A stretch of DNA of 64,000 nucleotides, from positions 5,232,511 through 5,296,510 of the forward strand of contig NC_089436.1 of NCBI RefSeq assembly GCF_026210795.1. The letters are read 5' to 3'. Made by a program: the position numbers and the translations under genes. The DNA is from Rhizophagus irregularis. Lineage: Eukaryota; Glomeromycota; Glomeromycetes; Glomerales; Glomeraceae. Within the stretch, counting starts at the first letter, position 1. Every line of letters begins with the position of its first letter. The notes under the pieces were generated by a model. That model was given only the letters and a program-made list of their open reading frames with translations, searched no databases and was not told the origin of the DNA. Positions 35,730 to 47,130 of the stretch are shown here, piece by piece.

Positions 35730-37060
35730 TAAGTTATTTTATTTATACTGTACTGATACTTCATATCCTTTAATCATAGTTATTAATAATAATATTAAAT
35801 TATACATAGTTATAAATCTTAGCAAACGCTCTAATTTTTTTATAAAATTATGCATTTTATAACGATATTACATTGAATAAATTTAGTAAATTTTACAAGC
35901 AAATGATAATATGAAACATCATTATTCTAAACATTATACCATAATGTCGAGTGATAATAATATAAAATAAAATGGATGTATAAAACTATAAAATGTTTGT
36001 CTAAGATATAACATTTTCAAGTTTAAAAAGTAATTGTTGTTTTGTTAAAAATGGAATGGTTATTATATGACGTTTCTTCTTTAGTATATATGGCCTAAAT
36101 ATCTCTATATATTTGACGTTCTTATACAGATCAAAAAGAATACATTTGCGTAACATTTGCGTAAAGTAAGAACTTTAAAGTTTAAGCCAATTCTGACTGG
36201 TAATTTACAAAATAACAAACACATTTCTTAAAAAAAAATTCTGAATCAGAATACTTTTCCGGTTTCCATCTTCGATTCTGCAAAAAATTGAAAAATTCAG
36301 GTGATAATTTAAGAAATATCCACCTATAAAGAGACTAAACAATTATCAGGTTGATCAAGTTCGTGTAATACCAAATTTAATAAATTGTCTAATTAAATGA
36401 TCGCGTATATTAAATGATCACGTATATTATAAGGCTATAAGGCCTATTAATTCCTAAAAAGTCAATTTAACCACTATTTTATTTAACCGCTATTTATTTG
36501 TACGTTTTTTTTTTGAAAAAAAAAACTTTCTTTCTGAAAGTAGAGTCTTCCTCCTATACCGTTTGCCGTTGTGCATAGTGTGTTATAGGAAAAGGCGGAC
36601 TTGAATTATATAGGTGTAAGCTTATGTTATATAGGCGTAAAGCTTATATAATTAACGCAACGAAAATCCTTTAATCAAAGGTTAAAATAGGCATGATGGG
36701 ATATTCTCATATATCATGAGCTCTGTCTGTTCGAAGTGTCGTTTTATATATAATTAAGTAGGCTTAAGTCGTAAGTAACTTTTTTATAACATTGATTATT
36801 GGAGAATTAAGTGGCAAAAATAATTTTTAGTTTGTAAGACTTTTAACTCCATACCAACTTGTGTGTGTTTGGCGTGTAATTAATTCCCTAACCCTTAGAC
36901 CCACTCGTGGATTAGGTAGGTTGCTTTGCACTTCTTGCAGCCTACCTTATAATGGGTTTTAGGTCCACGTTTGCCCATTTAAAATTTATTAAACAGGATG
37001 TCATTCGTCCAAACACATTGCAACGTTTGTTGATGAAGCTATAGTTGTCTAATAAAAGTT
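35730..37060. other. spacer without supported gene
   Basis: AT-rich to about 36,500. Positions 36,595-36,660 have two copies of TATATAGGTGTAAGCTTAT-like sequence. Positions 36,880-36,960 read, on the plus strand, LTLRPTRGLG and LLCTSCSLPYNGF without a start, a possible fragment of a dispersed repeat. Confidence 0.4.
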
Positions 37061-37460
37061 CGCTTTGCCAGGCAATTTATGGTGGATTCAATGGATCAAA
37101 TTACAAACAACAATAATGCAGTCATATGAGAATTCCAGGCCAAAGAATAAGGGTGAATTGTCAAAGTTGAGAATATATTTGTATTTTTTTTTTAAAGCCG
37201 TCATTCTCATGAACTTTTTCATTGTATCCCTAAATTCAATGATTTTGGTAATGATGAAACTGCAGTTGTTTATAGGGGTTTCCCGCCAAACTTCTGAGGT
37301 GAATTTATGTCTGGTGTTTTCGAATATACTTATCCTTTTTGCAATAGAGTCGTAGCGAGTCTTCTTAAAGCATACCTGTGACACCCCATCCAACTTGGGC
37401 AGTGTCGCTGAATCTAAAGCAAGGTACCCGGTTAATCCTCAACTTTGGGTTGATGAGTTA
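37061..37460. other. decayed coding-like fragment of a dispersed repeat
   Basis: Both strands hold roughly 100-codon frames. The plus-strand end reads LGSVAESKARYPVNPQLWVD at about 37,393-37,452, which has coding-like composition but no start and no family I can name. I cannot tell which strand was coding. Confidence 0.3.
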
Positions 37461-37699
37461 TGATTCTGGAGTATTAAGGCATAATGTTTTGACTTACATC
37501 ACCAATTTAACTCATAATTCTAATTTATTGAATTAGTTTATTATAGATTTATTGATATTTTTTTTATCTGTTATATAATATTTAAACTAATGTATACTTT
37601 ATCTGTAATTAAAATTGTTATTGTAATAAATAACCGATAACTTAAATCTATTGAAATTAACTTTTAAATTAGATTACAAATTATTAAAATATTATAAAA

Positions 37700-38696
37700 T
37701 TGAATTTAACGATATTTGATTGATTTGATATTTTTATAGATAATATCATTTTGATATTATTTTGATACTGAATTAATATTAAAATAATATTATATTGATA
37801 TTGCATTTATTAAAAAAAATCATTATTGTTATAACAATATCAAAATGATATCGTTTCGTTATTTGTCAATATCGATTAGATAATTATAAAGTGATATCTT
37901 TACGATATCATATTGATATTGAATTAATGTTAGAACGATATCATATTAATATCGTATTTACTTTCTATTTTTCATTGTTGTTATAACAATATCGAAATGA
38001 TATCGATTTGATGTTTCGTCAATATCGTTATGATGTCGATTAGATAATTATAAAGTGATATCTTTACGATATCATATTGATATTGAATTAATGTTGGAAC
38101 GATATCATATTAATATCGTATTTACTTTCTATTTTTCATTATTGTTATAACAATATCGAAATGATATCGATTTGATGTTTCGTCAATATCGTTATGATGT
38201 CGATTAGATAATTATAAAGTGATATCTTTACGATATCATATTGATATTGAATTAATGTTGGAACGATATCATATTAATATCGTATTTACTTTCTATTTTT
38301 CATTATTGTTATAACAATATCGAAATATCGATATGATATCGATTTGATGTTTCGTCAATATCGTTTTGATGTCGATTAGATAATTATAAAGTGATATCTT
38401 TACGATATCATATTGATATTGAATTAATGTTGGAACGATATCATATTAATATCGTATTTACTTCCCATTTTTCAAAAAATTCATTGTTGTTATAACAATA
38501 TCGAAATGATATCGATCTGATATTTTTTCAAACAAATATCTTTACGATATCATTTCGATATATTGAATTAATATTGAAATGATATCATTGCGATATCATA
38601 ATGATATCATTTGCAAATCGATATCGCCACGATATTTATTTAACATCATTATTATATCAATTCGGTATTGTTTAAAAATTCAAGGTTTCTGTAAAG
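37700..38696. repeat. GATATC satellite array, second copy
   Basis: About four units of 164-172 bp (anchor TAATTATAAAGTGATATCTT at 37,881, 38,045, 38,209 and 38,381). The array ends at AAATTCAAGGTTTCTGTAAAG (about 38,696), whose complement is the start of the array at 53.5 kb (CTTTACAGAAACCTTGAAAA). These are therefore terminal sequences of one repeat family. Confidence 0.8.
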
Positions 38697-38929
38697 AATG
38701 ATAATATTACTAATTAAATTTCTTTTTTTTTTGTTTATATTTTGCTAATATTATTTTTTTTACAAATAGTATATTATTTTATACTAGTTTTTTATTTATA
38801 TTATTTATAAAAAAATATTTGTATATTTAATATTATTTAATAAAAATTTTATTGATTATAAATGCATTTTAAATTCTGTTTGCAAATATAAAATATACGA
38901 TTTAATTGAATAATATATACTATTTATCA

Positions 38930-39269
38930 GTACAAAATATGCAGTTTAAACTGGAAAAAAGTACTATTTATCAGTATAAAATATACGGTTTATCCTGGAA
39001 AAGTATACTGTTCGCAATATAAAATATAAAACAATATACTGTTTATTGGTATAAAACATACGGTTTTTCTACTGTTTACAAGTATAAAACATACGGGTGA
39101 AACTGGAAAAATATACTGTATGCAAACCGTATATATGATACGGTGTGCAGAATACCGAATATATACAGTATGTGAAAATACTGTAATTATACAGTAATAA
39201 TACTATAAATATACTGTTCGCAAAATACGAAAATACAGTATACTAACCGTATATATATTTTTTATAGGG
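38930..39269. repeat. right subterminal repeats and terminus of the CACTA-like element
   Basis: Dense TATACGGT / ACAGTATA motifs, ending TATATATTTTTTATAGGG, which complements the left end at 19,001. Confidence 0.7.
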
Positions 39270-41742
39270 CAAAAATAAGTCATGCTTCTCAAGAAATTTT
39301 GGCAAATAAAGTTCAATTGCAACGAAAGGTAATGTTTATAATTAAATATACTATTTAATAAATTAAAATGTAAAATAAATTAATCATTGGAATTTTTTAA
39401 AGAAAATATCAAAACAGAATCAAATTATAAATATTTTACAAGATCAACTTCAACAAAAAGTGGAAGATGAAAAGGAAGCAGTATCAGATGACTTGGGTCA
39501 AATAGCACAAGAGATTGCCAATAGAGTTACCAAAAACGAAATTGACATTTCTTCTTTTAGTCCAATTTTTCAAGAATTAATTAGAATTCAATGTAATCAA
39601 GCCACGAAAGGAATAAGATATCATCCCATGTAAATATTATATTTATTAATAAAACAATACTATGGAACCTTAATCTTATTATTTTTTATTATTCTAGGTT
39701 TTTACGATGGGCTATTTCAGTTTATAGTCGAGGAGGTAAAACTGCTTATGAATCTATGAAAAGCATTATGCGATTACCCTCAATATCCACTTTAAAAAGC
39801 TATATAAATGAAAATCAACATTGTGAATGACTATATTAATATTGATAATAAAATATCTGCTGAAAAAAAATTATTATTATAAGTAATTGTTGTAAAAAGA
39901 ACAAATGAAAGAGAAATTGAAGAGAAAAAGGAGCACAGTCAGGTTGGCAAAATAAAACTGCTTACCAAATTCTGCAAAAAATGACTGTTGAAAATATCAG
40001 ATTCTTTTAAAATACAAAAAGGTTTGTTTCGTTAAATTGTTTGTTAAAAAAAATAATATATATTTTTTAATAAATTCATCTGTAATAGGTTTACTCTGGA
40101 GTCAACGTGATAATCGTTATGTTGGCTATTTGGATTTTGAAGATGAAAAAAAAGAATTGCAATCATTTATGATGAAATGTGAAAAAGAATTGCAAGAAGA
40201 ATTGCAGGTAGAAAACTTACCTAATTCAATATATTCAGACTGTAACGAGGTATAGCAACCCAAGTACATCAAATAATTTGGCATTCAGCTACTTGTAAAT
40301 TTGCATATCCTGTAGCATATTATGGAATTAATACTCTTACTGCCCATGAAATCAATAAAATACTTTTTCAACTTGCGGCTAATCTTAAATGTCTTGGTAT
40401 ACATACTTGTGGATCTATTTGTGATGGAGCTGGAGAAAATAGGAATCACATTAAAAGTTTTGACTGGTGGACTTCTTTCTGGTGTTTAGGAGATATTGTT
40501 GAAGTTAATATTGGAAAAAACAATTATGAAAAAGCAAAAATTATGGCAACGAATCTTGATCATAGCAAATTTACAGTACGTTTACTGGATCCATTTTTTC
40601 CTGATGAATTTCAAGTTAATCGTAACTTATTAAGACAACCAATGCCTAATAAATTGGATTGGAAAATTAATGATTCTTGTGAATTTAAGAATCCAGAAGA
40701 TAATAAATGGCATTTGGCAATTATTACAAATATTGATAAATCACAGACATTTTTTGTTACAATTTTATCCACTAAAAAGGAGTGGAAGGTAGCTATCACA
40801 TCTCTAAATTTGTATATTAGATTACCTTATAATTCTCAAATACACTGGATGAATCACAAAACGATTAATCCAATTACTGGCACACCATGGTATTTTATTA
40901 GTGATCCTACACATGTTTTTAAGAAGCTTCGAAATAATCTTTCAAAAAGTCACATTGGAGAAGGTAAAGGCCGAAATATTAGAGAAATTATGATAGATGG
41001 AAAAGAAGTTAGTTGGCGTCATGTTCAGGGTGTCTATGATTATAGTTGCCGAAATAAAACAGCAAAAATTTCAAGACTTACTAAACGTCACATATGGCTT
41101 ACATCATGGAGTAAAATGCGTGTTGACCTTGCTGAGCAAACTTTGTCAAAAGATGTTGAAAATGCCATGGAAATGATTGATGAGTTAAAGGAAATCTCTG
41201 CAGGAACAAGGGTAATTAATTAATTGTAAAAATGTTAGTAAATAAAATTATAAATATTAACAAATTTTATTTATTAAGGAATTTATAAATTATTCATACC
41301 TTTATCGGCAAATATTTCATAGCAAGAAACCTTTGGAAAATCTTGCTGATTCTCGTCTTCAAACTTTAAAAGAAATTCGGGATTGGTTTGTAATTAGGGA
41401 TAATCAAAAAACCAGCACAATGAACTGGATCTCACCACAGTGCCAATTTGATTTACTCTTGTCTATTCAAGGTTTTCTTGATATGGTAAAAGATATTTTT
41501 ACTTTATATCCAGATGTAACTATTGAACCTTGCAGAGTATCACAAGATATGTTGGAAGGATTATTTGGCACAATTCGACAACTTGGTAGAGATTCTTCCA
41601 CTCAAACACTAAAGGGATATGGGTATGCATTAAATAAATTTCAGATTACTTCTCTAGTAACTGCCGAAATGAAAAGCGTAAATTATGGAACATCAAATCA
41701 TACCGAAATGGATTTGGATTATCTTTCTTGATAGTAAGTTAT
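39270..41742 (+). pseudogene. P-like transposase, central catalytic part
   Basis: Reading resumes after the CACTA-like element: KISHASQEILANKVQLQRK (to 39,328), then from 39,403 KKISKQNQIINILQDQLQQK, RVTKNEIDISSFSPIFQELI and RYHPM. An intron of about 68 nt leads to FLRWAISVYSRGGKTAYESM and LPSISTLKSYINENQHC. A foreign 117-bp piece (39,829-39,945) breaks the frame, then GWQNKTAYQILQKMTVENI, GLLWSQRDNRYVGYLDFEDE, ICDGAGENRNH (candidate second Asp), ISDPTHVFKKLRNNLSKSH and RLTKRHIWLTSWSKMRVDL. After another intron, QDMLEGLFGTIRQLGRDSST carries the candidate Glu of the DDE set. The motif order matches P-element/THAP9-type transposases. Frame breaks make it inactive. Confidence 0.7.
39829..39945 (+). 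other. captured fragment of a Tigger transposase C-terminus
   Basis: Starting TGACTATATTAATATTGATA, this piece aligns with 52,848-52,965 in the intact Tigger transposase (the VNDYINIDNRASAEEEL to NEREIEEEEEQDE region) with scattered differences and stops. At the left junction P-like and Tigger sequences share TGTGAA, a microhomology. Beyond the right junction the P-like frame resumes (GWQNKTAYQ). Confidence 0.7.
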
Positions 41743-42029
41743 TAACTTATCATGTTAATTAATTTGTACCTGAAAATGTATAATAAAATTTTTTTTTAAA
41801 AAATAGTGATTATAGGAAAAAATCAACAAAGAATACAGTCCCCTCTCGATATAACGAACCCTAGGTTCCAGCTGATCAGGGCTTCATTATAAGCAACTTC
41901 GTTAACACTATAACGAATTATTCGGTATTGTATAACGAATTCTTCGGTATAGGAATATCGGTTATACAGATCATGTGACTTGTTGATCTGATTACCGATA
42001 ATTTAACATTTTTTTTAATCTTTTTTTTA

Positions 42030-43645
42030 TAGGGTTGCTTTCTAAACTTCAAAATAGATGCCTAGAATGAGAAGTAAGTGGGAACTGGGGGGTTTTTTAT
42101 ATTAATTTTGTTTAAGAACATTTACTAATGTTCTTTTTTTATTTTTTTTATTGTAGGGAACTTCCTGGACTTCGAAATGGACGCCTGAGACGAGAAGTAA
42201 GTGGGGAACTCAATTTTTTTTATTTAAGAACATTTACTAATGTTCTTTTTTTATTTTTTTTATTGTAGGAAACTTCCTGGACTTCGAAATGGACGCCTGA
42301 GACGAGAAGTAAGTGGGGAACTCAATTTTTTTTATTAATTTCGTTTAAGAACATTTACTAATGTTCTTTTTTATTTTTTTTATTGTAGGGACTTCGAAAT
42401 GGACGCTTGAGACAAGAAGTAAGTGGGGAACTCAATTTTTTTCTTTTAATTTCGTTTAAGAACATTTACTAATGTTCTTTTTTATTTTTTTTATTGTAGG
42501 GACTTCGAAATGGACGCTTGAGACAAGAAGTAAGTGGGAAAACTCAATTTTTTCTTTTAATTTCGTTTAAGAACATTTACTAATGTTCTTTTTTATTTTT
42601 TTTATTGTAGGGACTTCGAAATGGACGCTTGAGACAAGAAGTAAGTGGGGAACTCAATTTTTTCTTTTAATTTTGTTTAAGAACATTTACTAATGTTCTT
42701 TTTTATTTTTTTTATTGTAGGGACTTCGAAATGGACGTTTGAGACAAGAAGTAAGTGGGACAATTCAATTTTTTCTTTTAATTTCGTTTAAGAACATTTA
42801 CTAATGTTCTTTTTTATTTTTTTTATTGTAGGGACTTCGAAATGGACGCTTGAGACAAGAAGTAAGTGGGACAACTCAATTTTTTCTTTTAATTTCGTTT
42901 AAGAACATTTACTAATGTTCTTTTTTATTTTTTTTATTGTAGGGACTTCGAAATGGACGCTTGAGACAAGAAGTAAGTGGGACAATTCAATTTTTTCTTT
43001 TAATTTCGTTTAAGAACATTTACTAATGTTCTTTTTTATTTTTTTTATTGTAGGGACTTCGAAATGGACGCTTGAGACAAGAAGTAAGTGGGACAACTCA
43101 ATTTTTTCTTTTAATTTCGTTTAAGAACATTTACTAATGTTCTTTTTTATTTTTTTTATTGTAGGGACTTCAAAATGGACGCTTGAGACAAGAAGTAAGT
43201 GGGACAACTCAATTTTTTCTTTTAATTTCATTTAAGAACATTTACTAATGTTCTTATTTATTTTTTTTATTGTAGGGACTTCGAAATGGACGCTTGAGAC
43301 AAGAAGTAAGTGGGACAACTCAATTTTTTCTTTTAATTTCGTTTAAGAACATTTACTAATGTTCTTTTTTATTTTTTTTATTGTAGGGACTTCGAAATGG
43401 ACGCTTGAGACAAGAAGTAAGTGGGACAACTCAATTTTTTCTTTTAATTTCGTTTAAGAACATTTACTAATGTTCTTTTTTATTTTTTTATTGTAGGGAC
43501 TTCGAAATGGACGCTTGAGATAAGAAGTAAGTGGGACAACTCAATTTTTTCTTTTAATTTCGTTTAAGAACATTTACTAATGTTCTTTTTTTATTTTTTT
43601 ATTATAGGGAATGCTTCCTGAAGTGTTCTATATAAAAATGTTTAT
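42030..43645 (+). repeat. 111-bp tandem array of microexon-like cassettes
   Basis: About 13 clear copies plus a degenerate one at each end. The last eleven (from about 42,390) have a strict 110-111 bp period. Each copy contains TTATTTTTTTTATTGTAG (polypyrimidine tract and acceptor), a 30-nt block beginning GGACTTCGAAATGGACGC and encoding GLRNGRLRQE, then GTAAGTGGG (donor). An 81-nt spacer contains the perfect hairpin AAGAACATT-TACT-AATGTTCTT, whose loop forms the branch-site-like TTTACTAAT. The first two clear copies have a 40-nt block (adds ELP, RLRRE). No frame runs through unspliced; if spliced as cassettes, the 30-nt exons would join in frame. Confidence 0.85.
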
Positions 43646-43980
43646 TATAATTCCTTTTTTTTGTAGGAATGCTGTTTAACAATAACTGACTATATAATAA
43701 ATAAATTATTAATGATATATTAATTTAACTAGGAGTGTCCTTACCCCTGTGATAAATATAAATTAATAACAATTCACATCGAATCCTAATACAACCGAAT
43801 TAATGTAAATTAATGTAATTCTGCCTAAATATTAAATAAAATAGCCAGAATTATTAATCCTGATACGATCCTGATACAATCCTGATCCATAATTTAAATA
43901 TAAAACACAGGGGTGATATTTAATGTCATAATGCATCAATATTTATTAATAATTACATTTAATTATAAACTATAGAAATT
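43646..43980. other. internal spacer of the pogo-like element
   Basis: AT-rich, with GATACGATCCTGATACAATCC-like short repeats near 43,860; no gene. Confidence 0.4.
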
Positions 43981-45989
43981 CTTCGTTATAACTGAAAAAA
44001 AATTCGTTATAAAAAAAATCCGTTATATTGAGAGGCATTTTTATATAAGAAATTCACACACTTTACTTCGTACTACGTTATACGGTAAATAATAGTAAAC
44101 TTCGTTATATCAAGGTTTTTTTCATATTTAAAATCGGTACCACACTGTATGATCCGTTATATCGTGTTATTCGCTATATCGAGGTTCGCTGTAGAGAGGG
44201 GTGACTGTAATGATATTCGTTCTAACCTATTAGACTATGCTAAGCATTTATCCAATATGTCTTCCTTTATACAACGTATATTCAAAGGTCTTTTAATGGA
44301 TGATTTATTTATGAGAAAAATTGAAATTCCAACGTCATCTTTTAATACTGAAATTAATCAGCAAAATCAAAAAATTTTTCTTTTTCAAGTAGAACGTCAG
44401 CAGCTATTTAATTTGTTGATCTATAATAATGAAATTATTTCCTTGTTGGAAAGATAGAAGAATGATATTAAAAACATTATTTTAAAATCAATGCCTAAAT
44501 GAAAGAGAAATCTTTGGACAACTACGTGGATTTCTCACCTGGAAACTTGCTTGAATAATTATCTCTGTTCTGGAATTTGGTTTCAGCAGTTCCAGGAGAT
44601 CATAATTCCTCATTCTCAAAGTTCACTCATGACAAAAAGACTAGTTGCTTATTTTCTTATTAATAGAGTTTTAGAAGAAACGATTAGAGGGGATCATTGT
44701 GAAAACAAAAGTATACAAGAGCAAGCAGATCCTACCTTGATTCCTAAAACTATTATTACCTTGAATCAGGTAGAAGCTTCTAAATTTTCTTATATCGTCA
44801 GTTGGGTGCTCTTTAAGTTGATTAAAAGAGATTATTTAATGAATTCACATCCAAAATTTTCAGTTATGTGCATTTTACTTAGATCTCTCTGCACTGAAAA
44901 AGTTGAGTATGTGTTAGAAATAAAATCACAAACTACTATCATCATACCCAGATCTGAATTTATTCAGTTTATGTATCGTTTAGAATCTCTGGTGATCAAA
45001 TTATTTGAAAAACATAATGAATTAGGACCAAATATTTTGCGTTATGTGGAAAACAGTCTTCTAACTAACCTACATTTGAATCAAACGTTTATTCAAATTT
45101 TGAAATCTTCAAATGGAGAAAATAATTCTGAATTAGAAAATGAGGACTGCAAATTTATTTATGAAAGATGTGTTTTAATCTATATGAAGAGCCGTCAAAA
45201 AACTTGGAGGAGTGTTAATAACTATATTCCGGAAAAAGGAACAGCAAGTTTACGAGAAAGTCTAAAAGTGATGAATCATAATCATCCTACTACAGCTTTA
45301 AATGAAAATAAAAACCCTACGATTATAAAGAAAGTGAACTTGCCGACCAACCCTATTCATGCTCTGGAACAACTCCGTATATGGGCACAGCTTGAGGGAG
45401 CAGAGGAATCATTTGCAAAAATGTTCACAGTATCGGAATTATTGTAGTTGGTTCGGACATTTGGAGTATCAACAGCTTATAAAAGAAAACAAAAATTGGT
45501 ACCTATCGTCATATCTAACTTAAAAAACAAGACACTTTTCATTGAAGAAGCGCTTGAAAAAAATGCTATTTTTATGGAGTAAAACATCTGTTACTTTATA
45601 AATTTGTAGTTTCTAAACAGATGATGTAATAAGTATATAAAAATTATATAAAATTAATAAAATGTGATATTTTTCAAAGAAGCTATTCATTAAACTTAAT
45701 TAGAAAGCTAGCTCAGAAAGCCAATATTACACTAAAAGCCACGAAACTTTTACAGTATATAGTTCTCACTTGCAGTAATTAACTGTTAGACATCGGCTCT
45801 TTGAAAACTCTAAACATAAAAAATTTTGAACTTCGATATAAATTTATGATATAATAATAAATGCGATTAGCGTAACCTTAAATGGACAGTTGCGTTAACC
45901 TAAAATCATATTGTGTAACATTCAGTTGGATCCCCCTTCACCCCTTGGTGGTACTTTGCAGATTTGTGAAATATTTGCGGATTTGTGGA

Positions 45990-47130
45990 ATGTCCGCAAA
46001 AAAAACTTTTTTTTTTAATAAAATATAATTACTACTAAAAAAACATATTTCTATTTATTATTAATAATAAAAGAAATTATTTTACATAAAAAAAAATTAA
46101 AAGAAAATGCTGGAATCTATAGTTCTGGCGTTTTAATTAAAAAAAAATTTAAAGAAAACGCCGGAACCTATAGTTCTAGCGTTTTTACATAATAAAATTA
46201 AAAAAAACACCAGAACTTTAGTTCCGGCATTTTTATTAAAAAAAAATTAAAAGAAAACGCTGAAACCTTAGTTCTGGCATTTTTACATAAAAAAATTTAA
46301 AAGAAAACGCTAGAACCTATAGTTCCAGCATTTTTACATAAAAAAAATTAAAAGAAAATGCCAGAACCTATAGTTCTGGCATTTTTATTAAAAAAAAATT
46401 AAAAGAAAATGCCAGAACCTTAGTTCCAGCGTTTTTATTAAAAAAAAATTAAAAAAAAACGCTGGAACTTTAGTTCTGGTGTTTTTACATAAAAAAATTA
46501 AAAGAAAACGCCAGAACCTATAGTTCCAGCGTTTTTACATAAAAAAAATTAAAAGAAAATGCCAGAACTTATAGTTTCAGTGTTTTTACATAAAAAAAAT
46601 TTAAAAGAAAATGCCGGAACCTATAATTTCAGCATTTTTACATAAAAAAAATTAAAAGAAACTGCCAGAACCCATAGTTCTGGCGTTTTAATTAAAAAAA
46701 AATTAAAAGAAACCGCTGAAACAATAGGTTCTGGCGTTTTTATATAAAATAAATTAAAAGAAAATGCCGGAACCCATAGTTCCGGCATTTTTACATAAAA
46801 AAAATTTAAAAGAAAATGCCAGAACCTATAGTTCCGGCATTTTTACATAAAAAAAATTTAAAAGAAAATGCCAGAACCTATAGTTCCAGCATTTTTATAT
46901 AAAATAAATTAAAAGAAAACGCCAGAACCTATAGTTCCAGCGTTTTTATATAAAATAAATTAAAAGAAAATGCCGGAACCTATAGTTCTGGCGTTTTTAT
47001 ATAAAATAATTAAAAGAAAACGCTAGAACTCATAGTTCCAGCGTTTTTATTAAAAAAAAATAAAAAATATGCCAGAAGCCAGCATTTTTGTATAAAAAAA
47101 CTATTAGTTCTGGTATTTTTTGTATATAAA
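45990..47130. repeat. hairpin tandem array in the hAT-like element
   Basis: About twenty units of 50-58 bp. Each has a hairpin such as AATGCCAGAAC-CTATA-GTTCTGGCATT separated by TTTTACATAAAAAAAATTAA. Arms vary between CGCC/TGCC and GGCG/GGCA, i.e. mostly CG-to-TG (or CA) transitions. Confidence 0.85.

Larger units (their letters stand above)
19001..39269. mobile_element. 20.3-kb CACTA-like element with 3-bp target duplication
   Basis: The left end CCCTATAAAAAATATGTATA and the complement of the right end (CCCTATAAAAAATATATATA) are inverted repeats that continue with ACGGTT and TATACTGTAT. Both ends are surrounded by many TACGGTATAC/TACAGTATA subterminal repeats (19,010-19,320 and 38,930-39,260). 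The flanking duplication is CAA (18,998-19,000 and 39,270-39,272). CACTA elements are known for 3-bp duplications and subterminal repeats. It carries a tnp2-like transposase pseudogene (28.3-31.9 kb, minus), a Myb/SANT-like gene, an acidic-protein gene and several satellite arrays. Removal restores the P-like transposase frame exactly. Confidence 0.75.
41836..44207. mobile_element. 2.37-kb pogo/Tigger-like non-autonomous element
   Basis: It begins CAGTCCCCTCTCGATATAAC and the complement of its end is CAGTCACCCCTCTCTACAGC. Both share a CGAACC block a few bases further in, and TA (41,834-41,835 and 44,208-44,209) flanks each side. This is the Tc1/mariner-pogo arrangement. There is no transposase; the ends hold TTCGTTATA-type subterminal repeats and the middle is the microexon-like tandem array. 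Removing it with one TA restores the P-like frame (KKSTKN-NDIRSN). Confidence 0.8.
41817..45582 (+). pseudogene. P-like transposase, C-terminal part, split by the pogo-like element
   Basis: After an intron ending AAAAAATAG (41,816) the frame reads DYRKKSTKN, is interrupted at the TA of 41,834-41,835, and resumes at 44,210 as NDIRSNLLDYAKHLSNMSSF and IQRIFKGLLMDDLFM. Stops follow EIISLLER. The long segment 44,551-45,447 reads NNYLCSGIWFQQFQEIIIPH, EASKFSYIVSWVLFKLIKRD, FIYERCVLIYMKSRQKTWRS, HALEQLRIWAQLEGAEESFA and MFTVSELL, then TAG where Trp is likely. It then runs LVRTFGVSTAYKRKQKLVPI to a TAA at 45,580-45,582. Overall it matches the C-terminal region of the same P-like family. Confidence 0.65.
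17631..45948. mobile_element. 28.3-kb P-like element (inflated by nested insertions)
   Basis: The left end CCAAGGGGTGAGGGGGAATC and the complement of the right end CCAAGGGGTGAAGGGGGATC are inverted repeats extending about 63 bp (17,631-17,693 and 45,886-45,948), with only a handful of differences and including TTACACAATATGATTTTAGG. Both sides are flanked by TGGTA (17,626-17,630 and 45,949-45,953). It encodes a plus-strand P-superfamily-like transposase split between 18.0-19.0 kb and 39.3-45.6 kb. Subtracting the CACTA-like and pogo-like insertions leaves about 5.7 kb, a normal size for such an element. Confidence 0.75.

Noticed and set aside
37065-37393. Overlapping 96- and 101-codon frames on opposite strands
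   Set aside because: Could be a decayed fragment of a dispersed repeat, but neither strand has enough signal to call a gene.
42030-43645. CRISPR-like regular spacing
   Set aside because: The spacers are identical repeats, not variable spacers, and the genome is eukaryotic.
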